64,000 nucleotides of DNA from Pasteurella skyensis. GTDB lineage: Bacteria > Pseudomonadota > Gammaproteobacteria > Enterobacterales > Pasteurellaceae. This document shows, in pieces, positions 56,182 to 64,000 of the stretch. The stretch's first letter is position 1. The number at the start of each line of letters is the position of its first letter. Location of the stretch: assembly GCF_013377295.1 (NCBI RefSeq), contig NZ_CP016180.1, positions 434,001 through 498,000 of the forward strand, in the 5' to 3' direction. Below the pieces are notes generated by a model, which was not told the origin of the DNA, did no database searches, and saw nothing but the letters and a program-made list of their open reading frames with translations. Made by a program: the position numbers and the translations under genes.

Positions 56182-56763
56182 ATGAAAAAATTAAAATTTT
56201 TTATTTTTGCAAATTTTTGTTTATATCTGACCGCTTGTGTAAGTTATGGTTCTCAGCAACCACAGAAATTATCTTTTAATATTCCTCAAAGTATAAAATT
56301 TGATGGAAAAGAATATATAAAATCAAATCATAGCCGATTAGAAGGTATGGAACATATTGTGTATTTATCTAACAATAAAAAGGTCAATACTGAGAATTGG
56401 CAACAGGCTATTTTTATATTTTTAGATAATAGTGTAGCAGTGAGACCTGCAATCTCTTTAAAAGAACGCCTTAACATACGTAAAAATATTTATAAGTCAC
56501 AGCATAAAATATTAGCAGATTTAATCATCAACAATGCGGAATTACAAAGTAAAATTATTTCCCCTCCTACAGAAAGAGAGCATAATATTTTATTAGAAGT
56601 TTCTCGAGGACGTAATTCACAATGTGGATTTGGTGAAATACAATATGCAATTAAGCGGTTAGATTTTGCAAAAAATTTACCAAATGTGACCGCTTATAAA
56701 GCCGAAGTAAATGAAATTGCAACGCAGTTTGCACAGCTAAAATGGCAGATTAAATGCCAATAG
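56182..56763 (+). CDS. Putative lipoprotein, 193 aa, unknown function
   Basis: Signal peptide MKKLKFFIFANFCLYLTAC with a lipobox ending at Cys19; the rest is a soluble domain (FDGKEYIKSNHSRLEGMEHIVYLSNNK, LLEVSRGRNSQCGFGEIQYAIKRLDFAKN). Two opposed uptake-signal cores with TTTGCAAA lie within the coding sequence, one encoding part of the signal peptide. Possibly cotranscribed with yaaA. I do not recognise the family. Confidence 0.75.
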   Translation: MKKLKFFIFANFCLYLTACVSYGSQQPQKLSFNIPQSIKFDGKEYIKSNHSRLEGMEHIVYLSNNKKVNTENWQQAIFIFLDNSVAVRPAISLKERLNIRKNIYKSQHKILADLIINNAELQSKIISPPTEREHNILLEVSRGRNSQCGFGEIQYAIKRLDFAKNLPNVTAYKAEVNEIATQFAQLKWQIKCQ

Positions 56764-56805
56764 CCGACATATATAGAAACCTAGTATGAAAATGAGTAAA
56801 AATAG

Positions 56806-57750
56806 ATGAGTATGGAAACAAATCACAATGAAATAAACAAAAAGCTAGCACAGCAATATAAAACGCTGGTTAATCGTTCTGCGATGTTTGCAATTATAGT
56901 ATCAAGTTCATTACTATTGATTAAAGGCGTAGTTTGGTGGATCACGGACTCTATCTCCATTCTTGCTGCAATGACTGATTCATTATTTGATATGCTAGCT
57001 TCTGTTACTAATATTTTAGTGTTACGCTTTGCATTGCGACCTGCCGATGGCAACCACAGCTTTGGTCACGGTAAAGCAGAATCCCTAGCTGCAATGGTAC
57101 AAAGCACCTTTATCACAGGTTCAGCACTCTTTTTACTCTTACAAGGTTTCCATCGCTTAAGTGAACCACAATTTATTAAACAAACAGAGTTAGGGATTAT
57201 TATCAGTGTTGTCTCGATTGCGTTAACTGCGGTATTAGTACTGTATCAATACAAAGTATTAAAAGTGGTAAACAGTCCCGTTATTCAAGCAGATATTTTA
57301 AATTATCAAACAGACATTTTAATGAATTTTGCGATTTTAGTGGCAATGGGATTAGATATGTATGGCTTCGTTTATGCTGATGCACTCTTTGCTATAGCAA
57401 TAGCTCTCTACATTATGATCAATGCTATCAAAATGTCGTGGGAAGCCATTCAAACCCTTCTTGACAGAGCATTGTCAGATGAAGAGGTAAAGCAAATATT
57501 TGACATTGCAGAACATCACCCAGATGTATTAAGTATTCACGATTTACGCACCCGTCAATCTGGCGCAGTGCGTTTTATTCAACTCCATTTAGAACTGGAT
57601 GATAATCTTCCTCTTGTAGAAGCCCATCATATTACCGATAGTTTAGAGAAAAAACTCCTAACGGCTTTTCCTATGTCGGAAGTGATCATCCATCAAGAGC
57701 CAACATCGGTAGTGTTAGTTGAAATGGCACAAATGAAGGAAAATAATTAA
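56806..57750 (+). CDS. fieF: Cation diffusion facilitator FieF (iron/zinc efflux)
   Basis: Inner-membrane antiporter for divalent cations; 314 aa, six helices and a cytoplasmic C-terminal domain. Very like E. coli FieF: TDSLFDMLASVTNILVLR, DGNHSFGHGKAESLAAM, HDLRTRQSGAVRFIQLHLELD and VIIHQEP. In helix V the transport-site His of E. coli (ADMLHYQSD) is Asn here (ADILNYQTD), giving D, D, N, D. This may alter metal choice. Its ATG lies 42 bases after the lipoprotein stop; DUF2310 follows with a one-base overlap. Confidence 0.93.
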   Translation: MSMETNHNEINKKLAQQYKTLVNRSAMFAIIVSSSLLLIKGVVWWITDSISILAAMTDSLFDMLASVTNILVLRFALRPADGNHSFGHGKAESLAAMVQSTFITGSALFLLLQGFHRLSEPQFIKQTELGIIISVVSIALTAVLVLYQYKVLKVVNSPVIQADILNYQTDILMNFAILVAMGLDMYGFVYADALFAIAIALYIMINAIKMSWEAIQTLLDRALSDEEVKQIFDIAEHHPDVLSIHDLRTRQSGAVRFIQLHLELDDNLPLVEAHHITDSLEKKLLTAFPMSEVIIHQEPTSVVLVEMAQMKENN

Positions 57751-58523
57751 TGTATCAAGCTATCGCCAAATTTAGTTATCCCTATTTTGATGAAGATTTT
57801 ACCGCCCTTATTTTTAGAGTCATAAATCAATGGCGAGCCAATGGGCAAATGATAGGACGAGAAGCTGGTGTCACCCATTTTCAAAGTGTTGATGACGCTT
57901 TTTTTCAGGTTAACTTATCTATTCCTAGACAAGATAGCCTAGCAACAAAATATAACAGTAAAGAAGTAAACAGCGCATTACATAAAGCAGAAAAGTATGG
58001 CGTTAGCCTTGCAAGTGTTGAAATTGTCGGTAAAGATTATCGAGCAGATATGACCTGTAGCCAACAGAATGGCGATTTTTTCATCTTATATACCACCCAT
58101 TTAGACTCCTGCTCACCTGTATTTAATAGCCAGCATTTTTTACCTATACCACTGTATGAAATCACCCATTCAAATCAGGAAATGGCACAACAAATTTTAA
58201 AATGGCAAGAAGATTGGCAAGCCTGTGATCAACTTCAAATGAACGGCTTAACCTTAGAACAAATTGCAGTGCAACAAATTTCACAGCATAACAGTGAGTT
58301 ATCCCTCAGAGGCAGACAACTTTGTAATCAAATTCAACAAAGTACTCAAACCCCAACTTATTACTACCTTTACCGCTTAGGCTCTGACGAAGAGCAAGAG
58401 TATAATCGCAAATGTCCAAGTTGTAATGGAGAGTGGAAATTACCTCAACCGATTCACGAATTTTTTTATTTTAAGTGTGATAAATGCCGTTTAATCTCTA
58501 ATTTGAGTTGGGAAGTATTATAA
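57750..58523 (+). CDS. DUF2310 zinc-ribbon protein
   Basis: 257 aa with a C-terminal zinc ribbon (RKCPSCNGEWKLPQPIHEF then FKCDKCRLISNLSWEVL, four Cys) and an N-terminal domain of about 200 residues without recognised motifs. Matches the Pasteurellaceae/gammaproteobacterial DUF2310 family, sometimes described as possibly nucleic-acid binding. Starts on the last base of fieF, so translation is coupled. Confidence 0.8.
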   Translation: MYQAIAKFSYPYFDEDFTALIFRVINQWRANGQMIGREAGVTHFQSVDDAFFQVNLSIPRQDSLATKYNSKEVNSALHKAEKYGVSLASVEIVGKDYRADMTCSQQNGDFFILYTTHLDSCSPVFNSQHFLPIPLYEITHSNQEMAQQILKWQEDWQACDQLQMNGLTLEQIAVQQISQHNSELSLRGRQLCNQIQQSTQTPTYYYLYRLGSDEEQEYNRKCPSCNGEWKLPQPIHEFFYFKCDKCRLISNLSWEVL

Positions 58524-58575
58524 TTACTGCTATAATCCAACAGGTTTTTTAACAACATTATTTAAGGAAATTTTT

Positions 58576-59106
58576 ATGGCAGATTTTAATAAAATTTTAG
58601 ATGCAGGTGATGTAGATGGCGGAATTATTAACGTCGTTAATGAAATTCCAGCAGGAAGCAACCACAAAATTGAATGGAATAGAGAACTGGCTTGTTTTCA
58701 ACTAGACCGTGTTGAACCAACCATTTTCGCAAAACCAACCAACTACGGTTTTATTCCACAAACACTAGATGAAGATGGTGATGAATTAGACGTATTACTC
58801 GTCACAGATCAACCATTAGCAACAGGTGTTTTCTTAGAAGCAAAAGTAATTGGTGTAATGAAGTTTGTTGACGACGGCGAAGTAGACGATAAAATCGTTT
58901 GTGTTCCAGCAGATGACCGTAACAACGGAAACGCATACAACACATTAGCAGATTTACCAAAACAGCTAATTTCACAAATCGAATTCCACTTTAACCACTA
59001 CAAAGATCTTAAAAAAGCAGGCACAACTCAAGTAACCGCTTGGGGCGACGTTACAGAAGCTAAAAAAGTGATCAAAGAAGCAATTCAGCGTTGGAATGAT
59101 AAGTAA
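58576..59106 (+). CDS. ppa: Inorganic pyrophosphatase
   Basis: 176 aa. Motifs of the soluble class I enzyme: IPAGSNHKIEWN, NYGFIPQTLDEDGDELDVLLVTD with the metal-binding Asp residues, and FHFNHYKDLKK. Hydrolyses PPi to drive biosynthesis. Strong AAGGAAA site before ATG 58576. Codon use is more GC-ending than its neighbours, as expected for a highly expressed gene. Confidence 0.98.
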   Translation: MADFNKILDAGDVDGGIINVVNEIPAGSNHKIEWNRELACFQLDRVEPTIFAKPTNYGFIPQTLDEDGDELDVLLVTDQPLATGVFLEAKVIGVMKFVDDGEVDDKIVCVPADDRNNGNAYNTLADLPKQLISQIEFHFNHYKDLKKAGTTQVTAWGDVTEAKKVIKEAIQRWNDK

Positions 59107-59125
59107 TTTATAAATCAACAATATA

Positions 59126-59157
59126 GAGACGTAGCCTGTATGCTACGTCTTTTTTTT
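59126..59157 (+). terminator. Terminator after ppa (GAGACGTAGC hairpin, copy 2)
   Basis: AGACGTAGC / GCTACGTCT with a short loop is followed by nine T. Same hairpin family as 28920 and 59394. Confidence 0.9.
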
Positions 59158-59190
59158 GATTCTTGAATCCCGAGACCGATGTCCTGCTTC

Positions 59191-60094
59191 GATATTCCAC
59201 TCGCTTCGCTCATTAAATCCTCCCCTACAAAACCATTTATAAATCAAAAATTTATAAAGATATACCGTAGGGGAGGATTAGCAAACTTGTTTGCGTATAT
59301 CCTCCCGCTGCTTGATATAAAATCTCCACAAAACATCATAAGACATAATCATAGCGGTCACATTCCAATCAAAATTTACAAATTAGATCAATAATATAGA
59401 GACGTAGCATGCTACGTCTCCGTTCTCGGTTACTGAGCCTGTCGAAGTATAAGAGAACGCTCACTAAACTAATTCAGAGCTCAAACACCTAACACTTCGA
59501 CAAGCTCAGCGATCGGTGTTTGATTGGTTTTGTGATTTTAATTTAGCTTACGGGAAGATATTCCACTCGCTTTTCTCATTAAATACTCTCCTGTAAATTA
59601 TTTATAAATCAAAAAGTTATAAAGATCTACCGTAGGGGTGGATTAGCAAACTTGTTTGCGTATATCCTCCCGCTGCTCGACGTCTCCGTTCTCGGTTACT
59701 GAGCCTGTCGAAGTATAAGAGAACGCTCACTAAACTAATTCAGAGTCCAAACACCTAACACTTCGACAGGCTCAGTGACCGGTGTTTGGTTAGTTCGGTG
59801 ATCGATGTTTACCGTTCTCGGTTACTGAGCTCGGTTATTGAGCCTGTCGAAATATCGAAGTATAAGAGAACGCTCACTAAACAAGTTCAGTGCCCAAACA
59901 CCTAACACTTCGACAGGCTCAGTGATCGGTGTTTGATTGGTTTTGTAGTTTGAAATCTAGCTTGCGGGAAGATATTCCACTCGCTTCGCTCATTAAATTT
60001 TTCCCTACAAACCATTTATAAATCAAAATGTTATAAAGATCGACCGTAGGGGAGGATTAGCAAACTTGTTTGCGTATATCCTCCCGTTGCTTGA
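59191..60094. repeat. Three dispersed copies of a 125-bp repeat (GATATTCCACTCGCTT ... TATCCTCCCGCTG)
   Basis: Near-identical units lie at 59191-59315, 59557-59680 and 59971-60094. Each runs from GATATTCCACTCGCTT through an AT-rich part (TTTATAAATCAAAA) to ACCGTAGGGG, GGATTAGCAAACTTGTTTGC and TATCCTCCCG. The GGGGAGGAT / ATCCTCCC ends form a stem. Copies alternate with REP-like units, implying amplification of a composite block. A shorter relative follows yafQ (39571). No coding frame is seen. Confidence 0.85.
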
Positions 60095-60513
60095 TGTCTC
60101 CGTTCTCGGTTACTGAGCCTGTCGAAGTATAAGAGAACGCTCACTAAACTAATTCAGAGCCCAAACACCTAACACTTCGACAGGCTCAGTGATCGGTGTT
60201 TGGCTAGTTCTGTGATCGATATCCTTCACTTCAATGTTCCCGTTCTCGGTTACTGAGCCTGTCGAAGTATAAGAGAACGCTCAAAGAACCAAATCCCGTG
60301 CCCAAACACCTAACACTTCGACAGGCTCAGTGATCGGTGTTTGGCTAGTTCCGTGATCGATATCCCTCGCTTCGATGTCCCATTTCGATATTTCCCCGCT
60401 TTGGTTCCCTGAGCTAGGTTACTGAGCCTGTCGAAGTATAAGAGAACGCTCACTAAACTAATTCAGAGCTCAAACACCTAACACTTCGACAAGCTCAGCG
60501 ACCGGTGTTTGAC
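59421..60513. repeat. Six copies of a 100-bp REP-like unit (TTACTGAGCCTGTCGAAG ... CTTCGACAGGCTCAGTGA)
   Basis: Units begin at 59421, 59687, 59812, 60101, 60241 and 60417. Each has CGTTCTCGGTTACTGAGCC, GTCGAAGTATAAGAGAACG, CAAACACCTAACACTTCGAC, AGGCTCAG and CGGTGTTTG, so its ends can pair into a long stem. One copy (59812) carries small internal duplications; the last lacks the first few bases. The cluster fills the gap between ppa and the adhesin gene. Confidence 0.88.
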
Positions 60514-60615
60514 TAACCCTGTGATCGATATTTCACACACCCCCTAATTCAAAATCACCCCATTTCCACTCTAAATTGTCTATTTTTCACCCAAATAACC
60601 TCCATTACTACGATT

Positions 60616-60646
60616 TTGCTTGCGTTTTTTTTTTTTTTTTTACAAT
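60616..60646 (+). promoter_or_regulatory. Adhesin promoter with a 17-T homopolymer in the spacer
   Basis: TTGCTT (60616-60621) or TTGCGT (60620-60625) as -35 and TACAAT (60641-60646) as -10 flank an uninterrupted run of 17 T (60625-60641). Adding or losing T residues changes the -35/-10 spacing (19 or 15 bp as written), a standard mechanism of phase variation. The leader to the ATG is about 107 bases, with AAGGA sites near 60727 and AAAAAGGA near 60743. Confidence 0.65.
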
Positions 60647-60759
60647 CGGGAAGTTTATACATATTTTTTAACAAAATATTCACGAGGCGGTAAAAGGAAT
60701 TTACATCAACCTCAGCAAAGTCCTAAGGAAAGGATATCAACTAAAAAGGATACCTGACT

Positions 60760-63700
60760 ATGAACAGCATCTACAAAATCGTGTTTAACAAAGCAACACA
60801 AACTTTCACCGCCGTAAGCGAATTAGCTAAAGGCGCCACAAAAACACAAAGCCAATCAACAAAACAAGCGGGTACATTTTTACCAAAATTTGCAAAAATT
60901 GCGTTATTAGTAACAGTTACTATTAGTGGAGGACTTTTTTCAGGGAATGCTTACGCCACACCAACAGTAATTGCTGGAAATTCAACTGCAACAGGAGCAA
61001 ATTCTATTGCTGGAGGAACTCAATCGATAGCTTCTGGGCAAGATTCTATAGCATTGGGACTTGAAAATAAGGCAACTAAAAGAGGTTCAGTAGCGATAGG
61101 AACATATGTAGAATCAACTGGAGAATTTTCAGTATCCATGGGACAGAAAACAAGAGCGAAAGGGAATAATTCCGTAGCTTTCGGTTTTGATACCGAAGCT
61201 ATTGGTTCAGGTTCACTTGCAATGGGAAATGGATCAATTTCTCAAGGATATAATTCAGTAGCGGTAGGTACAGAAACCAAAGCTTCAGGAGCATCTTCTG
61301 TTGCTATGGGATATCAAACAAAAACTTCGGGCTTAGGTGCTTTTTCTATAGGTGTTTTATCAGACTCAAAGGGTTATGGTGCAGTAGCTTTAGGAGGAAG
61401 CAAATCAAAAGGTTCTCTTTCAACTTCATTGGGATATGATTCGGAAGCAATAGGAGCAGGTTCATTAGCGACGGGAGGTATTCTAAATGCAGATCTAGAT
61501 GGAAAAACAATAATAGGAGTTCCTCAAAAAGGAGGAGTTGCCTACACAGCAGGCTCAATGGCACTCGGAACTGGAACAGTTGCTGGAGTTGAAAATGGAA
61601 AACAAGAAGCATTTGCGATGGGTTACAGAGCAAAAGCAACGGGTGATAAATCAATGGCCTTAGGTTTTGGTGCTGTAGCAAATAATGTGGGTTCAGTAGC
61701 TTTAGGTAGAGAAACAACAGCGTCTGGACAACATTCAATAGCAACTGGTTATCAAACAACAGCTTCAGGAGAATATTCTATTGCTAGTGGGGTAAGTAGT
61801 AGAGCGGAAGGAATAGGTTCAGTTGCTATAGGAACGGAAGCTGTTTCTAAAGGAAATTACTCTATAGCATTAGGAAAAAAATCTAAAACAGATGGTTGGT
61901 CATCTATGGCAATAGGTTTTGATAACGAAGCTAAAGGAGGAACAAACTTAGCTTTAGGTCATAGAACAAAAGCTTTACAAGAATCAGCTTTTACAATTGG
62001 TTGGGGAAGTACTGCGGAAAATTATCATTCTTATGCTTTTGGTAAAGGATCATTAGCTAGAGGTCAAGGTTCACTCGCTATGGGGGGTAATGGTTCGGCT
62101 GGTGGTAGTGCTGAGGACAATTTAGGAGGACAAGCTTATAGTCGAGGTTCAATAGCGATAGGTTCAGGGACAGTCGCAGGTGTTAACAATGGAAACCAAG
62201 AAGCCGTCGCAATGGGCTACCGTGCTAAAGCCGTTGCAGACAAAACCCTTGCCCTAGGTTTTGATGCCAAAGCAGACCACACAAACTCAGTTGCCTTAGG
62301 TTCAAACGCAGAAACCAGAGACTTTACACAAGTAGATGGAACAGAGGCTATAAATGGTCTTAAATACAAGGAGTTTTCAGGTATTGCAGATGGTGTGGTG
62401 TCTGTGGGTAAAACCGCTTACGAAAAACAAATTATTAATGTTGCACCGGGTGAAATCTCTCAAACTTCAACGGATGCCATTAACGGCTCACAACTTTATG
62501 CAACTACTATTGTATTAGGCAATGTCGCTACCTCAGTAAAAGACAATCTAGGGGGTAATGCCGCCATAGATGAAAATGGCAATATTACTTTCACTGATAT
62601 CGGTGGCACAGGTAAAGACACCGTTCAAGAAGCCATTGCATTTAATAAAGGGAATATTGAGACCAATACTGCAAATATTGAGGGAAATCGTACCGCTATC
62701 GCTACAAAAGCAGATAAAGATGCCGATAACTTGAGTGTTGCTGATGTGAATGCTTGGACAACTAAGTTAAATAACGAGGCGGATTTAGCCGCACCAAAAG
62801 GCAAATTAGTGACCGATACCCAAGTGAAAGATGCACTAGATACCAAACTGGAAACGGGTGATATCAAGAGCAGTGATAAAACTGTGGGTATCACCACTGC
62901 AGCAGGCAACGTGGATTTAAGGGTAAATCTTGATAATACCAGCTTAACTAAAAACGGTAATGGGGTGATTGGTATTAAGGACGGTGGCGTAACTACCGCT
63001 AAAATTGCCGATGGCAATGTCACAAAAGCAAAATTAGCCGATGATGTTACCACTATTTTAGATAAAGTAGGCACAGGTGCGATTGAAACCGCTAATCACA
63101 ATACTGTTACTGGGGATGTGGTAAAAACCTATGTTGATGGCAAAGTTGCGACAATTAACACAGAAGTGACTAACTTAGGCAATACCGTTAATACCTTAGG
63201 TGACACTATTACTCACGTAGGTAAAACCTCAAAAGAGACCGTGAAAGCAGACAATGGCAGTGGTATTAATGTTAAAACAACCCCTGCCACCAATGAGAAA
63301 GGCGCAATCTTCACCTTATCGTTAGATGAAGATGAAGTGAAAGCATTAGCGGGCACCACAAACCTTGACACCACCTATTTAAAAACAGACGGTTCAAATG
63401 TGGCTAACAAAGCCACCTTTGGTGACCAAGTGGGTACAGACACTTTAGGGACTTCCACAAAATTAGCGCAAATCAAAGCGGTGAAAGCGGTGGATGATAA
63501 AGTCAATACGAATACACAAGATATCACCGACTTAGAAGAGAGTGTCACCACAAAACTGGCTAAAAAAGCCAATCGCAATGCCACAAACTTAAATGCGAAT
63601 GATGTAGCGGCGTGGAAAGCGAAAATCGATACCAACTCCATTGAAACGGTTACCGCAGGTGAGGGTATTGATGTCTCTGGTGGAACAGCTGCGACAAACA

Positions 63701-64000
63701 AAGAATGGGTAGTGGCACTATCACAAAAGACCAAAACACAATTGGAAAAAATTGATGATAATGCCGCTGCTTTAGCAGGTAAAGCCAATATCAGCTTAGA
63801 TAACATTTCTTCAGATGGCACGATGGTGATTAAAAATGCCGCAAGAGATGCCGTAGAAGTGGCGGTTAATCCCGCGACAGAGGGTGTCTTAAAATTAGTG
63901 AAAACCGCTTCAACGGCAAATCACAAAGACACCTACACCCTATCGATTGACGAGACGAAGTTAAACGACAAAGTCGCTGAAACCTTTGCGAAAAAAGATG
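60760..64000 (+). CDS. Trimeric autotransporter adhesin (YadA/Hia-like), 3' end outside the window
   Basis: Open from ATG 60760 to the window end (1080 codons, no stop). An extended signal peptide (MNSIYKIVFNKATQTFTAVSEL, then IALLVTVTISGGLFSGNAYA) is followed by YadA-type head repeats with recurring SVAIG, SLAMG, SVALG and SIALG turns, to about residue 525. A neck, QIINVAPGEISQTSTDAING, is at about residues 558-577. A long stalk with repeated linkers (ATNLNANDVAAWKAK, VTAGEGIDVSGG) follows. The C-terminal beta-barrel anchor is not in view. Such proteins mediate attachment to host cells and matrix and often serum resistance. An uptake-signal-like AACAAGCGGGTAC lies in the signal region. Expression is probably phase-variable. 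Confidence 0.93.
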   Translation, partial: MNSIYKIVFNKATQTFTAVSELAKGATKTQSQSTKQAGTFLPKFAKIALLVTVTISGGLFSGNAYATPTVIAGNSTATGANSIAGGTQSIASGQDSIALGLENKATKRGSVAIGTYVESTGEFSVSMGQKTRAKGNNSVAFGFDTEAIGSGSLAMGNGSISQGYNSVAVGTETKASGASSVAMGYQTKTSGLGAFSIGVLSDSKGYGAVALGGSKSKGSLSTSLGYDSEAIGAGSLATGGILNADLDGKTIIGVPQKGGVAYTAGSMALGTGTVAGVENGKQEAFAMGYRAKATGDKSMALGFGAVANNVGSVALGRETTASGQHSIATGYQTTASGEYSIASGVSSRAEGIGSVAIGTEAVSKGNYSIALGKKSKTDGWSSMAIGFDNEAKGGTNLALGHRTKALQESAFTIGWGSTAENYHSYAFGKGSLARGQGSLAMGGNGSAGGSAEDNLGGQAYSRGSIAIGSGTVAGVNNGNQEAVAMGYRAKAVADKTLALGFDAKADHTNSVALGSNAETRDFTQVDGTEAINGLKYKEFSGIADGVVSVGKTAYEKQIINVAPGEISQTSTDAINGSQLYATTIVLGNVATSVKDNLGGNAAIDENGNITFTDIGGTGKDTVQEAIAFNKGNIETNTANIEGNRTAIATKADKDADNLSVADVNAWTTKLNNEADLAAPKGKLVTDTQVKDALDTKLETGDIKSSDKTVGITTAAGNVDLRVNLDNTSLTKNGNGVIGIKDGGVTTAKIADGNVTKAKLADDVTTILDKVGTGAIETANHNTVTGDVVKTYVDGKVATINTEVTNLGNTVNTLGDTITHVGKTSKETVKADNGSGINVKTTPATNEKGAIFTLSLDEDEVKALAGTTNLDTTYLKTDGSNVANKATFGDQVGTDTLGTSTKLAQIKAVKAVDDKVNTNTQDITDLEESVTTKLAKKANRNATNLNANDVAAWKAKIDTNSIETVTAGEGIDVSGGTAATNKEWVVALSQKTKTQLEKIDDNAAALAGKANISLDNISSDGTMVIKNAARDAVEVAVNPATEGVLKLVKTASTANHKDTYTLSIDETKLNDKVAETFAKKD

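Noticed and set aside
59421-60513. CRISPR-like array
   Set aside because: Units are 100-bp palindromic REP-type repeats with irregular spacing and no short unique spacers; no cas genes are near.
61346-63821. Antisense frames under the adhesin gene
   Set aside because: Leu- and Ser-rich shadows of a repetitive Gly/Ala/Ser coding sequence.

Overview
The window is chromosomal DNA of a member of the Pasteurellaceae (Gammaproteobacteria). The evidence is the AT-rich composition, the gene content (glmU, recB, lon, ftsN, nagB with an RpiR-type regulator, pabABC, kdsB/lpxK, clpXP, infC-rpmI-rplT, secDF), and the many uptake signal sequences of the ACAAGCGGT type paired with TTTGCAAA tracts. That core points to the Actinobacillus/Mannheimia/H. 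ducreyi side of the family rather than the H. influenzae AAGTGCGGT type. The host uses UGA as a normal stop: lpxK, pabA, the dinJ-like antitoxin, one ABC permease and a membrane protein gene all end in TGA.

The most unusual part is 1.3-2.8 kb, between glmU and an unrecognised gene. An extended -10 promoter precedes about 320 bases of structured-looking, untranslatable sequence. Then comes a 251-codon reading frame (1658-2413) with a signal peptide, interrupted by eight in-frame stops. All eight are TGA, with no TAA, TAG or frameshift. About 270 bases downstream lies a perfectly folding 94-nt tRNA gene (2682-2775). Its anticodon is UCA, it has a glycine-type acceptor stem with U73, and it carries an unexpected long (class II) variable arm. 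Together they look like a segment written in a code where UGA is sense, most simply glycine as in Absconditabacteria (SR1)/Gracilibacteria, carried with its own UGA-reading tRNA inside a standard-code chromosome.

The rest is mostly housekeeping. From 3.7 to 14.5 kb there is a truncated WYL-type regulator remnant, a frameshifted LTA-synthase-like transferase, recB, a YbaN-like gene, lon with a sigma-32-type promoter, ftsN, and a complete IS256-type (zinc-ribbon variant) insertion sequence with an 8-bp target duplication. From 14.5 to 24 kb, on the minus strand, come nagB, an RpiR regulator, recN with two LexA boxes, a Met-Leu-Gln-Gln tRNA cluster, aroE-tsaC-yrdD, a frameshifted yqfB, recX-recA with a LexA box, and pabC/pabB. 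From 24 to 31 kb there are rmuC-pabA, a yidB-like gene, kdsB-Trm112-lpxK, and clpP-clpX.

From 31 to 43 kb the order is argH, an NADP-dependent secondary alcohol dehydrogenase, a CobW-type GTPase, cysQ, and the oxidative pentose phosphate genes zwf, pgl and gnd. These are split by a membrane protein gene and a DinJ/YafQ toxin-antitoxin pair. infC starts with a rare AUC codon and is followed by rpmI-rplT. From 43 to 49 kb lies a sugar-type ABC importer operon with a DUF4432 epimerase-like gene. After it come rep, ytfJ, yajC-secD-secF, yaaA, a lipoprotein gene, fieF, a DUF2310 gene and ppa.

The last 5 kb begins with a non-coding block of two interleaved repeat families (REP-like palindromes around a TTCGACARGCTCAG core, and a second 125-bp unit). 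It ends in the first 1080 codons of a trimeric autotransporter adhesin. A 17-T homopolymer lies in the adhesin's promoter spacer, which suggests phase-variable expression.
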